From Acetispira formosa (nom. nud.) (GTDB taxonomy: Bacteria > Desulfobacterota > Desulfarculia > Adiutricales > Adiutricaceae): a DNA stretch of 64,000 bases. Position numbers and translations under genes: made by a program. Positions 61,607-64,000 of this stretch are shown piece after piece. Where the stretch lies: contig CP026657.1 in assembly GCA_023525915.1 (NCBI GenBank), forward strand, positions 2,566,001 to 2,630,000. The letters are read 5' to 3'. The notes below the pieces were generated by a model that worked only from the letters and a program-made list of their open reading frames with translations, was not told the origin of the DNA and did no database searches. Position 1 is the stretch's first letter. Every line of letters begins with the position of its first letter.

Positions 61607-62620
61607 CTAATTAGCAAAAATATCCTTATAGTAACGCATATTCTCCAAAATCCCACCCAGCCCCATAACCATGGTGGTCAGGGGGTCTTTGGGCAGGTGG
61701 ACAGCCAGGCCGGCTTCCTTGGCCAAACGTTTGTCCAAACCCTTTAACAATCCGCCGCCGCCAGTCAGGTGAATGCCGTCCCGCACCAGATCCGGCACCA
61801 TTTCCGGGGCGCAGCGGCTTAAAAGCAATTTGACCATGCTGATGAACTCAGCGTTAATTTCCTCCAGGGCTTCGCGGATATCCTCGTCTGATATTTCGAC
61901 GTTCATGGGAATGCCGGTTTTCAGTTCCTTGCCCCGGCAATCGAAAACATGAGCCTGCTCCAGCGGCAAGGCCGAACCGATGGTCATTTTGATGCGTTCG
62001 GCCATATTTTCACCAATGGCCATTTGGTATTTGCGGCGAATGTAGCGGGCAATGGCTTCAGTGGCTTCGTCGCCGGCCACCCGGCGGGATTCGGATATGG
62101 CCACCGCGCCCAGAGACAGGATAACACCCTCACTGGTGCCGCCGCCGACATCAAGTATCAGCCGCCCGACCGGCTCCGCCACTTTGAGGCCCAGGCCGAC
62201 GGCGGCGGCTAAAGGCTCGTCCACCAGGTGGACGCTCTTGGACCCGGACGATTCGGCCGCTTCAATAATCGCTCTTTTTTCTACCTGAGTTACGCCGGTG
62301 GGGACGCCCACCAGGACTTTGGGCCGGAAGACCCTGCGGCTGGAACCGGACTGATCCAGAAACAATTTGATCATTTGCTGGGCCACAGTGAAATCGCTGA
62401 TGACCCCGGAACGGAAAGGCCGGATGACTTCCATGCCTTTAGGGGTGCGGCCGAGATAGCTCTTGGCCTCGTGCCCAATGGCCAGGACCTTGCGGGTTTC
62501 AGAATTAATGGCCACCATGGATGGCTCGTTCAAAACAATGCCCCGGCCCTTCTCGTAAATCAGGGTGTTGGCAGTGCCCAGGTCCATGGCCAGGCCGGAA
62601 GTGAAAGGCATAACGCTCAT
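61607..62620 (-). CDS. mreB: Rod-shape-determining actin homologue MreB
   Basis: This 337-residue protein starts at the ATG at 62620; the frame also has an upstream TTG. AMDLGTANTLIYEKGRGIVLNEPSMVAI is the phosphate-1 region, LIDEPLAAAVGLG the connecting segment, LILDVGGGTSEGVIL phosphate-2 and LTGGGGLLKGLDKRL the adenosine motif. It forms membrane-bound filaments that guide wall synthesis, so the cell is probably rod-shaped. mreC and mreD do not follow in this direction. Confidence 0.96.
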   Translation of the reverse strand: MSVMPFTSGLAMDLGTANTLIYEKGRGIVLNEPSMVAINSETRKVLAIGHEAKSYLGRTPKGMEVIRPFRSGVISDFTVAQQMIKLFLDQSGSSRRVFRPKVLVGVPTGVTQVEKRAIIEAAESSGSKSVHLVDEPLAAAVGLGLKVAEPVGRLILDVGGGTSEGVILSLGAVAISESRRVAGDEATEAIARYIRRKYQMAIGENMAERIKMTIGSALPLEQAHVFDCRGKELKTGIPMNVEISDEDIREALEEINAEFISMVKLLLSRCAPEMVPDLVRDGIHLTGGGGLLKGLDKRLAKEAGLAVHLPKDPLTTMVMGLGGILENMRYYKDIFAN

Positions 62621-62877
62621 CGGCAACCCCCAGAAGCGGCGGGTTTATTAAGGACAAGAGGCTATTTGGGAGGGTCGCTTTCTAAACTTGGCCCAGCAAG
62701 GGTTTTTAGAAAAGACAGGGAAAGGCAGCCCCTTACCCCAACCGGAGCATCTAACAAAATGCTTCGGCAGTTTCAAAGTCGCTGTTGCCGCCGGATCGAG
62801 CGGAGCCGTCCGCCATATATGGCTCCGTTCCGGTGCGGTCAGGATCATGTTGTCTCCGCAGCTAAGTAACGCTTATT
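62621..62877. other. Upstream region of mreB, no gene seen
   Basis: About 257 bases. It contains a GC-rich segment and CAAAATGCTTCGGCAGTTTC-like sequence but no open frame with coding character. A promoter for mreB is expected here but no clear -35/-10 pair was found. Confidence 0.4.
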
Positions 62878-63411
62878 TGGCGATTCTAAATGTAAACTTT
62901 TTCCCTTGAACTTGTGTCTCGGAGCTGCGCAAAAAGCGTGGTTTTTGCTCCGCAAGAGTCGACCTGAACTTTAAAACCAGTCGCTGGCGCTCCGTCTCCC
63001 CGGAGGTTCGACCTGCTATTTTGAAAATGCCGTCTACTTTGAAAATTGTTGGATATTCGGCGATTCTAAATGCAAACTTTTTCCCTTGAACTTGTGTCTC
63101 GGAGCTGCGCAAAAAGCGTGGTTTTTGCTCCGCAAGAGTCGACCTGAACTTTAAAACCAGTCGCTGGCGCTCCGTCTCCCCGGAGGGTCGACCTGCTATT
63201 TTGAAAATGCCGTCTACTTTGAAAATTGCTGGATATTCGGCGATTCTAAATGTAAACTTTTTCCCTTGAACTTGTGTCTCGGAGCTACGCAAAAAGCGTG
63301 GTTTTTGCTCCGCAAGAGTTGACCTGAACTTTAAAACCAGTCGCTGGCGCTCCGTCTCCCCAGAGGGACGACCTGCTATTTTTGAATCGAGTTCTACTTT
63401 GAGAATTGCTG
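62878..63411 (-). repeat. Tandem array of three repeat C units
   Basis: Three nearly identical units with a period of 180 bases (62878, 63058, 63238). Each has ACTTTTTCCCTTGAACTTGTG, the AGCTGCGCAAAAAGCGTGGT hairpin and CCAGTCGCTGGCGCTCCGTC. The last unit ends TTTGAGAATTGCTG directly at the 3' end of the next gene. A 139-codon frame on the minus strand here is a by-product of the repeat. Confidence 0.9.
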
Positions 63412-63412
63412 T

Positions 63413-64000
63413 TTATTCGTCATCGGACTCGTCGGCGTCATCGCCGTCGGCCAGGGCTGTCAAGGCCACTTCCAGCAGTTCCTCCGGCCCGGCCGCGTCA
63501 CGCGGGTAGGATGCCATGGCCAGGAAAAGCCCCAGGCTGGCCCGGCCGCTGTGCTGAGTCAGCGGCCAATCCGTCAGGTGGGCCTGGAATTTCTTTATCA
63601 GCTTTTTGGCTTCCGCCGCATCTGATGAAGGAATGGCCAGAGTGAACACGCCATAGGAAACATGCCCCAAAGCCCAGGTCTCGCGTAGGCCGTCCTTCAA
63701 TTCTTTGGCTATGGAACGCAGAAGTTCGGCCGCCGCGTCCTGGCCGTGTTCGCAGGCAAAGGAACCCAGGCCGGAAGTGGCCAGGACAAACAGGTTCATC
63801 TCTTCGCCCTTCAGATCCGCCACCCCCATCATCCGGTTCAGATCCTCAATGAAATAACCGCGATGAGGCAGGTTAGTCTGGGAATCCACCCCGCCCATGT
63901 CCGCAAATCGGGCAATCAGGTGATCCAGATGCATCTGGGCCGCGAACCGGGCCGCCGCGCATTCAGCTATTTCCGCCTGAACGGGTGATAAGACCTCACC
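63413..64000 (-). CDS. Degenerate GGDEF-domain protein (5' part outside the window)
   Basis: The frame has no stop up to the right edge, so the gene starts beyond it; an ATG at 63934 is internal. A heptad-like segment (AEIAECAAARFAAQMHLDHLIARF) leads into DSQTNLPHRGYFIEDLNRMM, which matches the DxLTGLxNRRxF start of GGDEF domains. At the place of the GGDEF loop the sequence is LGHVSYGVFTLAIP, so the catalytic residues for c-di-GMP synthesis are absent; a regulatory or binding role is more likely. The tail is acidic (DGDDADESDDE). Confidence 0.7.
   Translation of the reverse strand, partial: GEVLSPVQAEIAECAAARFAAQMHLDHLIARFADMGGVDSQTNLPHRGYFIEDLNRMMGVADLKGEEMNLFVLATSGLGSFACEHGQDAAAELLRSIAKELKDGLRETWALGHVSYGVFTLAIPSSDAAEAKKLIKKFQAHLTDWPLTQHSGRASLGLFLAMASYPRDAAGPEELLEVALTALADGDDADESDDE

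Noticed and set aside
62873-63292. A 139-codon minus-strand frame with a repeated SSETQVQGKKF motif
   Set aside because: It lies entirely within the tandem C repeats; its internal repetition comes from the 180-bp period being divisible by three, and it has no ribosome site or family similarity.

Overview
The window looks like a chromosomal segment of a moderately GC-rich, strictly anaerobic Gram-negative bacterium, most likely a deltaproteobacterium (Desulfobacterota). The main clues are the gene order yceD-rpmF-(ferredoxin)-fabG-acpP-fabF-rpiB-glyA, which resembles the fatty-acid cluster of sulfate reducers; a 1457-residue fused acyl-CoA dehydratase activase of the HgdC/BcrA type found in anaerobes; an EndoQ-UvrD fusion; and a sigma-54 type promoter. 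The lineage is inferred from gene content. No rRNA or tRNA gene was recognised, so placement below phylum is not possible from this window.

Layout. 1-5.1 kb: the end of a family-5 solute-binding protein, a Sel1 protein, then an epimerase / DegT aminotransferase / methyltransferase cluster for a modified sugar. 5.3-8.1 kb: minus-strand genes for an exported AMMECR1-like protein, a DedA membrane protein, and an unrecognised protein with an internal duplication behind a sigma-54 promoter. 8.2-11.7 kb: the chromosome-partition region (ybaK-like, rsmG, parA, parB) with three parS sites. 12-17 kb: a BchI-like AAA+ ATPase, a DUF1015 protein, rfbC-rfbB and a YfcE-type phosphodiesterase. 17.6-22.3 kb: an MFS exporter divergent from a complete polar-amino-acid ABC transporter. 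22.7-33.4 kb: trmB, recD2, rpsU, a proline-rich secreted protein, a Gate-domain membrane protein, miaB and the EndoQ-UvrD fusion. 33.8-37.3 kb: a minus-strand potABC-type transporter with a strong promoter and a leader of about 310 nt. 38-42.5 kb: a pentapeptide protein, an M20 peptidase, a chemoreceptor and a small anchored protein. 42.6-49.2 kb: glyA, rpiB, the fatty-acid operon and secG on the minus strand. 50-57.6 kb: the dehydratase activase, RNase G/E, a lipoprotein and an amidohydrolase. 58.4-64 kb: recG, a double-CDGSH protein, mreB and the 3' part of a degenerate GGDEF protein.

The most unusual feature is the intergenic DNA. At least five families of palindromic repeats, called A to E here, occupy many of the larger intergenic gaps, and none carries a recognisable transposase. 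A (about 90 bp) and D (two linked palindromes of about 150 bp each) keep a conserved core while the flanking arms differ between copies yet stay complementary. B (about 100 bp) occurs as monomers and inverted dimers and supplies the last codons of rpiB and recD2. C (about 170 bp) has terminal inverted repeats, a compensating hairpin, a three-copy tandem array, and one copy nested inside a D element. E (about 820 bp) occurs twice in opposite orientation and is nearly palindromic along its whole length. Compensatory arm changes, inverted cores and nesting suggest mobile or structure-selected hairpin elements that probably depend on factors encoded elsewhere.

Limits: everything was read by eye. 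Domain calls rest on recognised motifs, and promoters, hairpins and repeat borders are approximate to a few bases.
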